From Deltaproteobacteria bacterium (GTDB taxonomy: Bacteria; Desulfobacterota; RBG-13-43-22): DNA of 38,943 bases. Positions within the stretch are counted from its first letter, which is position 1, and every line of letters starts with the position of its first letter. Shown here one piece after another: positions 25,747 through 33,075 of this stretch. A model generated the notes under the pieces. It did no database searches. It worked only from the letters and a program-made list of their open reading frames with translations, and had not been told where the DNA came from. The position numbers and the translations under genes are program-made. The stretch lies in contig JACQYK010000121.1 in the NCBI GenBank assembly GCA_016208255.1, positions 1 to 38,943 on the forward strand. The letters are read 5' to 3'.

Positions 25747-26625
25747 TCATTGTCTTTTTTCTTTCTTAGTAGACCTCAAAATACCGTGAAATAGTATATC
25801 GAGGGTCTGGCTGCCGATTTCAGAAGGCTCTTCTGAGAATTTGCCTCTATATATATAAAAGCACAAATATTCAGCTATTCCGGCGAGCATGATCGCCAGA
25901 AGTTCAGTGTTTACTTCCCGAAAAATTCCTTGTTTTACCCACCGGGTGACATCGTCAATTATAGGTTTGATTCGGGTATCCATTGAGGTTTGAAGCTTGG
26001 TCCCGAAGGTTTGCGGATCTTTTAAGGCTGCCACCCGAAGCAGATTCATCATATCGCTCCATTTTGGATAGGCTTGGTGGATAGTCATAAAAGTACTGAC
26101 CAGCCCTTCCCTGACTTCAAGCTCCGTCAAAGGGACCGGACCTCTTGGCATTGCCCTTCTCCAGTCAATAATTATTTCATTCAGGCACTCAATGAAAAAC
26201 TCCTCCTTGCTTTCGAAGTATCGATAGAAAGTGTTTCTGCTGATGTTAGCGGCTTCAACAATATCGGTGATAGTTGTTCCTTCGTATCCCTTCTTGCGAA
26301 AAACTTCAGTGCCGGAACTAACCAGTTGCTCACGAATAAGGGAAGGATTTTCCGGTTGAAAAGTGGTTCCCCCTTGACCTTCTGTTTGGGTGATTGAGTC
26401 ACTTAATTCCTTGATGAGCGAGATCGGCAGTTGATTGTCATCGGTCAGTTTTTTGATAATCAGCAACCTTTCCAGGTGTTGTTTGGTATAAAATGCCGAG
26501 GTTTTGTTAATCTTGGTGGGTTTGGGAAGAATTTCTTTTTTAATATAGTATCTGATTTTTTTTGCAGAGACACCTGAACGCTTTGATAATTCAGATATTT
26601 TTAAATACTCGCCAAAGTTCTCCAT
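25747..26625 (-). CDS. Transcriptional regulator with fused MerR-type and TetR-type DNA-binding domains
   Basis: A 292-residue protein. Residues 7-75 are a MerR-type winged helix (YLKISELSKRSGVSAKKIRY, then a wing segment and LERLLIIKKL). A linker follows, then a TetR-type N-terminal domain at about residues 95-150 (EVFRKKGYEGTTITDIVEAA, then NISRNTFYRYFESKEEFF) and a helical ligand-binding domain. Having both in one chain is unusual: it could bind two sites or use the MerR part for promoter geometry. It is divergent from the BKACE gene, with two palindromes in the shared control region, so it very likely controls the island and itself in response to a pathway compound. Confidence 0.88.
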   Translation of the reverse strand: MENFGEYLKISELSKRSGVSAKKIRYYIKKEILPKPTKINKTSAFYTKQHLERLLIIKKLTDDNQLPISLIKELSDSITQTEGQGGTTFQPENPSLIREQLVSSGTEVFRKKGYEGTTITDIVEAANISRNTFYRYFESKEEFFIECLNEIIIDWRRAMPRGPVPLTELEVREGLVSTFMTIHQAYPKWSDMMNLLRVAALKDPQTFGTKLQTSMDTRIKPIIDDVTRWVKQGIFREVNTELLAIMLAGIAEYLCFYIYRGKFSEEPSEIGSQTLDILFHGILRSTKKEKRQ

Positions 26626-26674
26626 ATCGTTCCCTTTCCACTTCCGTGCTTGAGAATATTTTACAAGTTCATAA

Positions 26675-26702
26675 ATTATACATATTAAATTAAATTTATC
26701 AA
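26675..26702 (-). promoter_or_regulatory. Sigma70-type promoter for the MerR-TetR regulator
   Basis: On the minus strand, TTGATA (26702-26697) and TATAAT (26680-26675) are separated by 16 bp, and the regulator start lies about 50 bp downstream of the -10. The palindrome at 26705-26720 ends two bases before the -35, a place where binding would block or stimulate the polymerase. Confidence 0.6.
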
Positions 26703-26704
26703 GT

Positions 26705-26720
26705 CATACTAATAAGTATA
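26705..26720. promoter_or_regulatory. Putative operator 2 (CATACTAATAAGTATA)
   Basis: Same half-sites as operator 1, ATACT and AGTAT(A), with a 4-bp core (AATA instead of ATAT) and one outer mismatch. It abuts the -35 of the regulator promoter. Confidence 0.55.
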
Positions 26721-26825
26721 AATAAATTGAGCAAAAAATATATCATAAAGTTCACCTAAATAAACTATATTTATAATAAATATCATGGAATTAATAATTT
26801 TTATCATTAATACAAAAAATTATAC

Positions 26826-26854
26826 TTGACATAATTTATACTATATAGTATACA
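26826..26854 (+). promoter_or_regulatory. Sigma70-type promoter of the catabolic operon
   Basis: TTGACA (26826-26831), a 17-bp spacer and TATACA (26849-26854). The -35 is perfect consensus. Transcription would start near 26861, leaving a leader of about 130 nt before BKACE. Confidence 0.65.
26837..26852. promoter_or_regulatory. Putative operator 1 (TATACTATATAGTATA)
   Basis: A perfect 16-bp palindrome that fills the spacer and overlaps the -10 of the operon promoter. A protein bound here would exclude RNA polymerase. The half-site recurs at 26705-26720, supporting recognition by one dimeric regulator. Confidence 0.65.
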
Positions 26855-26886
26855 GTTATTAACTTTACAAAAGGAGGAAGTGAAAC

Positions 26887-26898
26887 ATGACCAATTAA
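26887..26898 (+). other. Three-codon leader frame (Met-Thr-Asn-stop)
   Basis: ATG ACC AAT TAA preceded by AAGGAGG at nine bases, a very strong ribosome-binding site for a useless frame. It may be the stump of a lost first gene or a minimal leader peptide. Confidence 0.35.
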
Positions 26899-26990
26899 AT
26901 CGTTCAGGCCGAGTCACCATCAGCAAGGAGTAATTTATCGTTTTATCGAATCGAGGAATTAAGAAGCCCTAGAAGAAAAGGAGATAAGAA

Positions 26991-27878
26991 ATGGAAAAGT
27001 TGATAGTTACAGTGGCGCCATCGAGTAATTTTCATGGAAAAGAAGCAAATCCGGCTATACCTTACACTCCCGAAGAGATAGCCGATTCAGCTTATGAAAG
27101 CTGGAACGAAGGGGCCTCAGTGGTGCATATACACGCCCGGGATAAAAATGGAGTGCCTACCAACGCCCCCGAATTTTACCAGGAGATTGATAGTCTCATA
27201 AGAGGGGAAAAATGCGATCTGATTATACAACATAGCATGGCACCGGCAAACACACCGAAATTATTGACTGAGGGGGGGCTTGCAGATATTGATGAAGGGG
27301 TTAGGGCGAGCCGAACAACACCGCCCCCGGAAATGGTCAGTATGGAAGCAAGTCCTATAATGCTTCATATTGGGCAGAAGCCGATTTTTATCGGTTGGAA
27401 CAAGCTCTGGGCTGAAAAAGTAGCTACTGACCTGAAGGAAAGAGGCATTAAGCCTGAATTCGAACTTGCCGACGCGAGTAACCTGGAGGATATTTACTAT
27501 CTGATTGAAAAGGGATGTTTAGAGAAACCCTACTCTATGAGCTTTGTGACGAATATGTATCGTATGATCTCCGGCGGCGTACGTTATACGCCGGACCGCC
27601 TGATGCATGCGGTTAGTTTGTTGCCTCCTGATACGAAATTTAGTGTCTTGGGGGTAGGTTACCCGGCGACTTTTCAGGCAACGACTCTTTCCATCTTATT
27701 GGGCGGGAATGTCCGAATAGGTTTTGAAGATAATATTTATAGCAAAAAAGATGTATTAGCTAAAAGCAGCGCAGAGCTGGTGGCCATGATAGTGAGGATT
27801 GCCAGAGATTTAGGCCGGGAAATCGCGAGTCCCGAGGAAGCGCGGCAAATACTCAACATACCTCCTCTCAAGCTGTGA
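26991..27878 (+). CDS. Beta-keto acid cleavage enzyme (BKACE, DUF849 family)
   Basis: A 295-residue zinc enzyme of the family founded by 3-keto-5-aminohexanoate cleavage enzyme (Kce). Family members condense a beta-keto acid with acetyl-CoA and release acetoacetate plus a new acyl-CoA. The zinc ligands are visible: His46 and His48 in GASVVHIHARD and Glu near residue 245 in RIGFEDNIY. The N-terminus KLIVTVAPSSNFHGKEANPAIPYTP and the segment GVGYPATFQATTLSILLGGN are family-typical. Start ATG with AAAGGAGAT upstream. It is the first enzyme gene behind the regulated promoter, so the pathway probably ends in, or passes through, a beta-keto acid. Substrate specificity in this family varies widely and cannot be read here. 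Confidence 0.9.
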   Translation: MEKLIVTVAPSSNFHGKEANPAIPYTPEEIADSAYESWNEGASVVHIHARDKNGVPTNAPEFYQEIDSLIRGEKCDLIIQHSMAPANTPKLLTEGGLADIDEGVRASRTTPPPEMVSMEASPIMLHIGQKPIFIGWNKLWAEKVATDLKERGIKPEFELADASNLEDIYYLIEKGCLEKPYSMSFVTNMYRMISGGVRYTPDRLMHAVSLLPPDTKFSVLGVGYPATFQATTLSILLGGNVRIGFEDNIYSKKDVLAKSSAELVAMIVRIARDLGREIASPEEARQILNIPPLKL

Positions 27879-28026
27879 TCGATTCTTTGACCAAAGATAA
27901 TATTGATCGATAACAGGGAGAAGAGGCGGCATTTGAGGGAGGGTCTTATCCTCCGGCCCGAAGCTTTGATATTGCGACTAATGCCGATTAGCAAAAAATA
28001 AGACACATGGGGGGAGGTTATAAAGC

Positions 28027-28791
28027 ATGCAAATATCCATAATAGACTTGAGTATCCCGACCGAAAGTTCAGTAAGTGATCCTTTTCCCGTCGAACTGAT
28101 ACACGAACCGCATTCCCAGAGTAAACCACTAATAGCCATGCTCCTTGGTTGTGAGGAAAGCGAGTTACCTGAGAATATAAGCCCGGCTGACGATCTGGTG
28201 AAGCTAAAAGCGCATGCAGGAACACACGTGGATGCTCCGTGGCATTATTCTCCTGTCTGTCAAGGGAAAAAATCCAGAACCATCGATGAGATGCCTCTGG
28301 AGTGGTTTTATGGGAACGGTGTTGTGCTGGATATGAGACATAAACCGGACGGTTCCGGCGTATCGGTTGATGACCTTCAAAAAGCGCTAAACAAGATCAA
28401 CTACACGCTAAAGCCTGGAGACATTGTTTTAATCCAAACCGGAACCGACAAATACTGGGGTCAAAAGGAATACTTTGTGAAAGGCTGTGGTATGACGAGG
28501 CCGTCTACCCTATGGCTGATTGAGCAGGGTATCAGAGTGATGGGAATCGATGCCTGGGGTTGGGACAGACCGGGGTGGGCTACGAGGGAGGAATTCCAGA
28601 AAAGTCACGATACGGACATAATCCTGGAGGCTCATCGAGTCGGTATAGAAAGGGAATATTGCCATATTGAAAAGCTTGCAAACCTTGACAAAATACCAAG
28701 ACCTTACCATTTCAAGGTGTCCTGCTTTCCGGTTAAATTGGCTGGTGGGAGCGCCGGATGGTGTAGAGCGGTGGCCATAATAGAGGAATAA
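28027..28791 (+). CDS. Cyclase-family metal-dependent hydrolase (kynurenine formamidase-like fold)
   Basis: A 254-residue protein of the family (PF04199) that includes bacterial kynurenine formamidase, isatin hydrolase and polyketide cyclase-like enzymes. The metal-binding signature HAGTHVDAPWHY lies at about residues 63-74; IDEMPLEWFYGNGVVLDM, GDIVLIQTGTDKYWG and GIRVMGIDAWGWDRPG follow as in the family. It probably hydrolyses a cyclic or amide carbonyl with Mn2+ or Zn2+. Start ATG with a GGGGGGAGG box. It follows BKACE after about 150 bp and belongs to the same transcription unit. Confidence 0.85.
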   Translation: MQISIIDLSIPTESSVSDPFPVELIHEPHSQSKPLIAMLLGCEESELPENISPADDLVKLKAHAGTHVDAPWHYSPVCQGKKSRTIDEMPLEWFYGNGVVLDMRHKPDGSGVSVDDLQKALNKINYTLKPGDIVLIQTGTDKYWGQKEYFVKGCGMTRPSTLWLIEQGIRVMGIDAWGWDRPGWATREEFQKSHDTDIILEAHRVGIEREYCHIEKLANLDKIPRPYHFKVSCFPVKLAGGSAGWCRAVAIIEE

Positions 28792-28800
28792 AGGCATTCA

Positions 28801-28854
28801 GTTGCAACGGGTGACAGGCTTAAAGATGTCATCAAGACCGGTGGGGAGTGGAAT
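28801..28854 (+). pseudogene. Remnant of an AMP-forming acyl-CoA synthetase (hinge motif)
   Basis: Directly after the cyclase stop, and in the same frame, the DNA reads VATGDRLKDVIKTGGEW, the R-x-K-D-x-I-x-x-G-G-E hinge (A8) signature of acyl-CoA synthetases. No other part of such a gene is present, and the frame then runs into the mobile repeat. It suggests that a CoA ligase once stood here. Confidence 0.55.
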
Positions 28855-28859
28855 AGATA

Positions 28860-29121
28860 CTTACTCAAAGAGTTTGAGAATTTATCTCTCACTTTTGATA
28901 CTAAGGACCAAGGGGGATCTTATTTTTGGGTCGGTCGACTCTGTCGACCTAAATAAGAGGCTTCCGAAGGAAGCCGGCGTTGTCCACCCTAAACCTGGAA
29001 GCTTCTTTTCCGGGCAAATTGTTTAACTAAATCCAGGGCAGAGAATCCCCCCTACGGGGGCCGGGATTGGGCGATAAGTCACCCTTTGGACAATCCCCAA
29101 AAATAAGATCCCCCTTGGTCC
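28860..29121. mobile_element. MITE-like element, copy A
   Basis: The core 28905-29121 (217 bp) has 26-bp terminal inverted repeats, beginning GGACCAAGGGGGATCTTATT and ending with the complement. The interior carries GTCGAC and CTTCC-GAA-GGAAG hairpins and a TTGTCCACCCTAAACCTGG segment. An inverted copy lies at 33962-34177; homology between the two continues outward for about 45 bp (28860-28904). No transposase is encoded, so any movement would need one in trans. No clear target-site duplication was seen. Confidence 0.75.
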
Positions 29122-29157
29122 GTCCCTCAATTTCAAATAGGTTTGGTAGCTTTCAAA

Positions 29158-29205
29158 AGTAGAACTATAACTCGGTAGTCAACAATTCAGAAGGAGGAGG
29201 GTAAT
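29158..29205 (+). promoter_or_regulatory. Leader of the first SnoaL-like gene, repeated at 29847-29895
   Basis: A 48-bp leader ending in AAGGAGGAGGG before ATG is repeated, with one added G, in front of the second paralogue. It supplies a strong ribosome-binding site, and the conservation points to one duplication event. Confidence 0.6.
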
Positions 29206-29766
29206 ATGGGAAAAAAATCAATCGGTGTTCTTTTATGTTTGGTTCTTATTCTTGCTTTCGGGATGAATTTATGGGCTGGTGAGGAGAAAGGAAGTGTTGA
29301 GAAAAAGAAGAAGCAAATAGTGCAAACCTATTATAAGGCTATGGCAGAAGGGAAGGCGGACGTAGTTAAGAATTTGTTTGCTCCGGATGTCCTACACCAT
29401 GAAAATACTCGTCCGGTTAAAGTCGGCTCGGAGCATATCCATCGGATAACTACTCTGATTGGTAAGCTTTTCAAAAATTTCCATAATGAGGTTCATACTA
29501 TGTCAGTCACTGATGATGGTACGGTGTGTGCGCATGTTACTCATTCAGGAACCTTAATTGACAGCACAGCTCCCGGTTTCCCCGGAAAACCCATATATTA
29601 TCCCTCTCCGATGGGCCCCTTTCTTATACAAGGGCAAACGCTTAACTGGCAGGCCATGATGCGGTTTAAGTTCAACGATAAGCTACAAATTGTAGAGGAA
29701 TGGGTCGTGAATGACGACCTTAGGGAATTTATGAGTGGAGCAATCGTGACTCTTGAGAATAAGTAA
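29206..29766 (+). CDS. Exported SnoaL-like (NTF2-fold) protein, paralogue 1
   Basis: A 186-residue protein with a signal peptide (MGKKSIGVLLCLVLILAFGM, cleavage likely after LWA-G). The mature part opens with helices (KKKQIVQTYYKAMAEGKADV) and continues with the cone-shaped NTF2-like pattern: VKNLFAPDVLHHE, GSEHIHRITTLIGKLF, DDGTVCAHVTHSGTLI, MRFKFNDKLQIVEEWVVNDD. SnoaL-type members act as polyketide cyclases, isomerases or ligand-binding proteins; a periplasmic member inside a catabolic cluster is unusual. The product is closely similar to the next gene. Function cannot be assigned; substrate capture or a ring isomerisation step before import are possibilities. Confidence 0.8.
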   Translation: MGKKSIGVLLCLVLILAFGMNLWAGEEKGSVEKKKKQIVQTYYKAMAEGKADVVKNLFAPDVLHHENTRPVKVGSEHIHRITTLIGKLFKNFHNEVHTMSVTDDGTVCAHVTHSGTLIDSTAPGFPGKPIYYPSPMGPFLIQGQTLNWQAMMRFKFNDKLQIVEEWVVNDDLREFMSGAIVTLENK

Positions 29767-29895
29767 TTCTTTACGTGCTGCCCAATCATTCATTAAATAT
29801 TTGGGCCGACAATATATCTCTCATTGTCGCATGCGCTAAGGTCAATAGTAGAACTATAACTCGGTAGTCAACAATTCAGAAGGAGGAGGGGTAAT

Positions 29896-30453
29896 ATGGA
29901 AAAAAAATCAATCGGTGTTCTTTTATGCATGGTCCTTATTCTTGCTTTCGGGATGAATGCATGGGCTGGTGAAGAGAAAGGACGTGCTGAGAAACAGAAG
30001 CAAATAGTGCGAACCTATTTTCAGGCTACGGCAGAAGGAAAGGCGGACTTAGTTCGGAATTTGTTTACTCCGGATACCATACACTATGTTAATGGTAATC
30101 GAGTTTTAGTCGGCTGGGAGCATATCCATAAGATAACTACTCAGATGGGTAAGCTTTTCAAAAATTTACGTAATGAGGTTCACTTTATTTCAGCCACTGA
30201 TGATGGTACGGTTTATGGGCTTGTTACTCATGCAGGAACCTTAATTGACAGCACAGCTCCGGGGTTTCCCGGAAAACCCATATATTATCAATCTCAGATA
30301 GGCCCCCTTCTTATAAAAGGGCAAACGCTTAAGTGGCAGGCCTTTATGCGGTTTAAATTCAATGATGAGCTACTAATTACAGAGGAATGGGTCGTGAATG
30401 ACGACCTTGGGGAACTTATGCCTGCAGGAATCGTGACTCTTAAGAATAAGTAA
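29896..30453 (+). CDS. Exported SnoaL-like (NTF2-fold) protein, paralogue 2
   Basis: A 185-residue tandem copy of the preceding gene: same signal peptide (GVLLCMVLILAFGMNAWA-G), same core (STAPGFPGKPIYY, QAFMRFKFNDELLITEEWVV), with scattered substitutions. Differences cluster in the likely pocket: LHHENTRPVKVGSEH becomes IHYVNGNRVLVGWEH, and VCAHVTHSG becomes VYGLVTHAG. This suggests that the two copies bind different ligands. The spacer also repeats: CTCATTGTCGCATGCGCT follows both genes. Confidence 0.8.
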   Translation: MEKKSIGVLLCMVLILAFGMNAWAGEEKGRAEKQKQIVRTYFQATAEGKADLVRNLFTPDTIHYVNGNRVLVGWEHIHKITTQMGKLFKNLRNEVHFISATDDGTVYGLVTHAGTLIDSTAPGFPGKPIYYQSQIGPLLIKGQTLKWQAFMRFKFNDELLITEEWVVNDDLGELMPAGIVTLKNK

Positions 30454-30701
30454 TTTTTTATATTTTGCCCAATCAAATCACTAAAAATATTTGAGGCGAT
30501 AATAAATCTCTCATTGTCGCATGCGCTTGTTCAGTACTCGGTGCCAGCAGACCAATTATCCAAACCAGGGGTGAATTGACCTGACCACGTCAGACCAACA
30601 CCAAGCCCGGTTGAAAGGCTTCGAGGACGTGGTCGGTCTTAGGCGGCCGGGGCGTTTTTGAAAATACCGTAAGAATATAAAAAGAAAAGAGGTCAAAAAC
30701 A
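30454..30701. other. Spacer after the SnoaL pair; no gene seen
   Basis: Contains the second copy of the CTCATTGTCGCATGCGCT tail, then a GC-richer stretch with GACCACGTC near 30580 and GACGTGGTC near 30627, which could pair as a loose hairpin, and a short coding-like end (FEDVVGLRRPGRF) before TGA. The amidohydrolase ribosome-binding site AAAAGAGG sits at 30684-30692. Confidence 0.4.
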
Positions 30702-31697
30702 ATGTTTATTTTTGATTGCGAATGTCACCTGGTGCCGGCAGCAAGCGATATCAACTATTTCCCGTTCTATAAAATGAACCAGATCGCCCTGCGCGGGACC
30801 CTGCGGGCCACGGTCCCCCTCATGCTGTACGGCATCCAGGACAGGATGACGGTGGAGGAGATGCGCAAGATGACCAGACGACGCATCGGCAAGGAACCCG
30901 GCGAGTCAGGGGCTGCGCTGGTCGAAAAGATGGACGAGGCCGGCGTGCAAATGGCCTGTGTGCTGCCCGAGAGCTTCCTGCCCATGTCCCTTGGCGCCCG
31001 CATGATGTCCACCAACGGATGGCTGGCGCAGGAGATTGAAAAATACCCTGACAGGCTGGTCGGGGTCTGCAATGTGGGACCCCTTATCTCCAGGGGGGTG
31101 AAGAACGCGGTCTGGGAACTCGAATACCTGGTCCAGGAACGCAATTTCAAAGCGGTCAAACTTTATCCCGTGGACGACGTGCCCATCAATGACGAACGTC
31201 TGTGGCCCTACTACGAGAAGATACAACAGCTGGGGGTGCCGCTGTTCATCCACACCGGGTACTCCTGGTGCATACCCGGACGCTCGGCGAACTGTCTGCC
31301 CTGGCTGCTGGAAGACGTCTGCGAGGCCTTCCCGGGTTTGACCATAGTCGCCTACCATATGGGTTATCCCTTCACCGACGCCATGAATATGTGCGCCATG
31401 AAGTACCCCAACCTGTATATCGGCACCAGCCTGCTGCCCGGGTTCGGCCACGGGATGAGTGTGCGGGCTCAAATCCTATTGGCCGAGGCCATGATGTATG
31501 CGGGCGCTGACAGGATAGTGTGGGGGACAGACCTGGGGGCCAATACCGGCGAAGTGGAATTCCTTAAACGCTTTCAGATCAGCGAGCAGGTTCGGCGGGA
31601 CTACGGGTACCCGCCGATCAGCGAGGAGGACAGGGCCAAGTGGGCGGGCTTGAACCTGGCCGGTATTCTGAAAATAACCCCGCCGCAGGTTAAATAG
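30702..31697 (+). CDS. Amidohydrolase-2 family metal-dependent hydrolase/decarboxylase
   Basis: A 331-residue TIM-barrel protein of the PF04909 group (ACMSD, gamma-resorcylate decarboxylase and related hydrolases). The later metal/catalytic residues are visible: His in LFIHTGYSW (about 183), His in VAYHMGYPF (about 219) and Asp in IVWGTDLGA (about 275). The N-terminal strand reads FDCECHLVP, so the usual H-x-H is C-x-H, a changed metal ligand. The DNA from here to about 33936 is visibly richer in G+C than the SnoaL and BKACE genes. A 57-bp copy of the start of this gene lies at 36904-36960. Reaction unknown: ring-cleaving hydrolysis or decarboxylation of an aromatic or cyclic acid are the family options. 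Confidence 0.85.
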   Translation: MFIFDCECHLVPAASDINYFPFYKMNQIALRGTLRATVPLMLYGIQDRMTVEEMRKMTRRRIGKEPGESGAALVEKMDEAGVQMACVLPESFLPMSLGARMMSTNGWLAQEIEKYPDRLVGVCNVGPLISRGVKNAVWELEYLVQERNFKAVKLYPVDDVPINDERLWPYYEKIQQLGVPLFIHTGYSWCIPGRSANCLPWLLEDVCEAFPGLTIVAYHMGYPFTDAMNMCAMKYPNLYIGTSLLPGFGHGMSVRAQILLAEAMMYAGADRIVWGTDLGANTGEVEFLKRFQISEQVRRDYGYPPISEEDRAKWAGLNLAGILKITPPQVK

Positions 31698-31729
31698 AAA
31701 TCAAAATAAAACGACATAAGGAGAACGAA

Positions 31730-33010
31730 ATGTACGAGTGTCTGTTTGAGCCGGTCAAAATAGGGTCAGTGGAGATCAAGAACAGGGTAGCGGTAGCTCC
31801 CATGAACATGCAGGGAGACAGGGGTGGGCATCCCACGCTCCAGTATATGTCCTTCTTCAATGCCAGGGCGCAGGGCGGTTTTGGCCTGATGACCACGGGG
31901 TCGATCTTCTGCAGCAAAGAATCCTCCGCGGAATATCCTTTTGTGCCTTATATATTCCCGACGGCTTTCAATGCCGGTTACTGGACGGATTTTGCAGAGG
32001 GGGTGCACTCCCAGGGCACCGGCGCCAAGCTCTTTGCCCAGATGAGCCCGGGGTTCGGCAGGCAGACCGGGCTTCCTGGTGTCAGGGGCGCATCGCCGAT
32101 ACCTTTCGACCGGGATGAGATAGTCGCCGGTTACAGCAAACAGTCAACCTCCTGGATGAAGTACCATGTCAGTGAATACGCCAACCATCTTGCCCGCGGT
32201 GTGCCGCGGGAGATGACGGTGGAGGAGATACACAAAGAGGAAGCCGCCCTGGTGCGATCCGCCGCCCTGGCCATCCTCTATGGCTTTGACGGCATCGAGA
32301 TCCATTCCCCCCACGGGTACCTGTTGCACGAGTTCCTTTCACCCAGAAGCAATCAGCGCCAGGACGAATACGGCGGTTTTTTGCGCAACCGGGCCAGGTT
32401 CCTGCTGGAGCTGGTGGCCGGTTGCCGCAAACGCATGCCGACGGTCCCCATCGTGTTCAGGGTCAGCGGGATGGAATACCAAAAAGGCGGATTCACGGCT
32501 GACGACATCAAACAGGTGGCCATCTGGTGCGAAGAAGAAGGCGCGGATGCGATAAGCCTGTCCAATGGGTCAGGTTATGACGATAACCTGCATTTCTTCC
32601 CGGTCACACCGGACAATGATGCCCTGATAGAGGCCCACGGCCAGACCCTCAAGAAAGCCATCAAAATACCGGTCATTATGGCCGGCATACATACACCGGC
32701 AGTGGCGGAAAAGCTGGTCAAGGAAAAAGCCCTGGACATGGTGGCTCTGGGAAGGGGCGCCATCGCCGACCCTGAATGGCCGAACAAGGTGAAGGAGGGA
32801 CGGGTCAAGGAAATCGTCAGGTGCACCAAGGACAATTTCTGCACCTCTATGGCCATTGCCGGCGCGCAGGGGAGCACCAGGTGCACGCAGAATCCCAATT
32901 ACGGCAAAGAGCAATACAACCCGGCCTACTGGCCCAAACCGATGAAGGGCGCTGTCCCGGAAACGCTGAGGAAATGGAAGCCGGGTCAGAACTTCAAGAT
33001 AAAGTTATAA
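31730..33010 (+). CDS. OYE-family flavin reductase without C-terminal FAD domain
   Basis: A 426-residue protein with the full FMN barrel of the 2,4-dienoyl-CoA/enoate reductase type (KNRVAVAPMNMQGDRGG, IEIHSPHGYLLHEFLSPRSN, QDEYGGFLRNRARF, ALGRGAIADPEWP). The Fe-S region near residues 365-384 reads CTKDNFC...CTQNP and lacks the usual second cysteine, like the Tat-exported OYE at 314-2391. The protein ends soon after, where relatives continue with about 250 residues of FAD/NAD(P)-binding domain, so it must take electrons from a separate partner or directly from NAD(P)H. ATG with AAGGAG upstream, 32 bp after the amidohydrolase. Probable role: reduction of an activated C=C bond in the pathway. 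Confidence 0.88.
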   Translation: MYECLFEPVKIGSVEIKNRVAVAPMNMQGDRGGHPTLQYMSFFNARAQGGFGLMTTGSIFCSKESSAEYPFVPYIFPTAFNAGYWTDFAEGVHSQGTGAKLFAQMSPGFGRQTGLPGVRGASPIPFDRDEIVAGYSKQSTSWMKYHVSEYANHLARGVPREMTVEEIHKEEAALVRSAALAILYGFDGIEIHSPHGYLLHEFLSPRSNQRQDEYGGFLRNRARFLLELVAGCRKRMPTVPIVFRVSGMEYQKGGFTADDIKQVAIWCEEEGADAISLSNGSGYDDNLHFFPVTPDNDALIEAHGQTLKKAIKIPVIMAGIHTPAVAEKLVKEKALDMVALGRGAIADPEWPNKVKEGRVKEIVRCTKDNFCTSMAIAGAQGSTRCTQNPNYGKEQYNPAYWPKPMKGAVPETLRKWKPGQNFKIKL

Positions 33011-33034
33011 ACCTAAGAGAGATCAAAGACTCTG

Positions 33035-33059
33035 CCGGCCCGGGTCAAATCCGGGCCGG
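33035..33059 (+). promoter_or_regulatory. Strong hairpin between OYE and crotonase genes
   Basis: CCGGCCCGG-GTCAAAT-CCGGGCCGG is a perfect 9-bp GC stem with a 7-nt loop, without a T-run. It lies just ahead of the crotonase ribosome-binding site. It may protect mRNA ends or tune downstream translation. Confidence 0.55.
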
Positions 33060-33075
33060 AAGGAAGGTAAAGCGG

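Larger units (their letters stand above)
26626..26990. promoter_or_regulatory. AT-rich divergent control region of the catabolic island
   Basis: This 365-bp gap is strikingly AT-rich compared with its flanks. It holds one promoter in each direction, two related 16-bp palindromes, and a leader with a strong ribosome-binding site followed by a three-codon frame. No longer gene is present. Confidence 0.7.

Noticed and set aside
32776..33075. Upstream extension of the crotonase frame to 32776
   Set aside because: It overlaps the OYE gene in another frame; the ATG at 33076 has a ribosome-binding site and begins the conserved fold.
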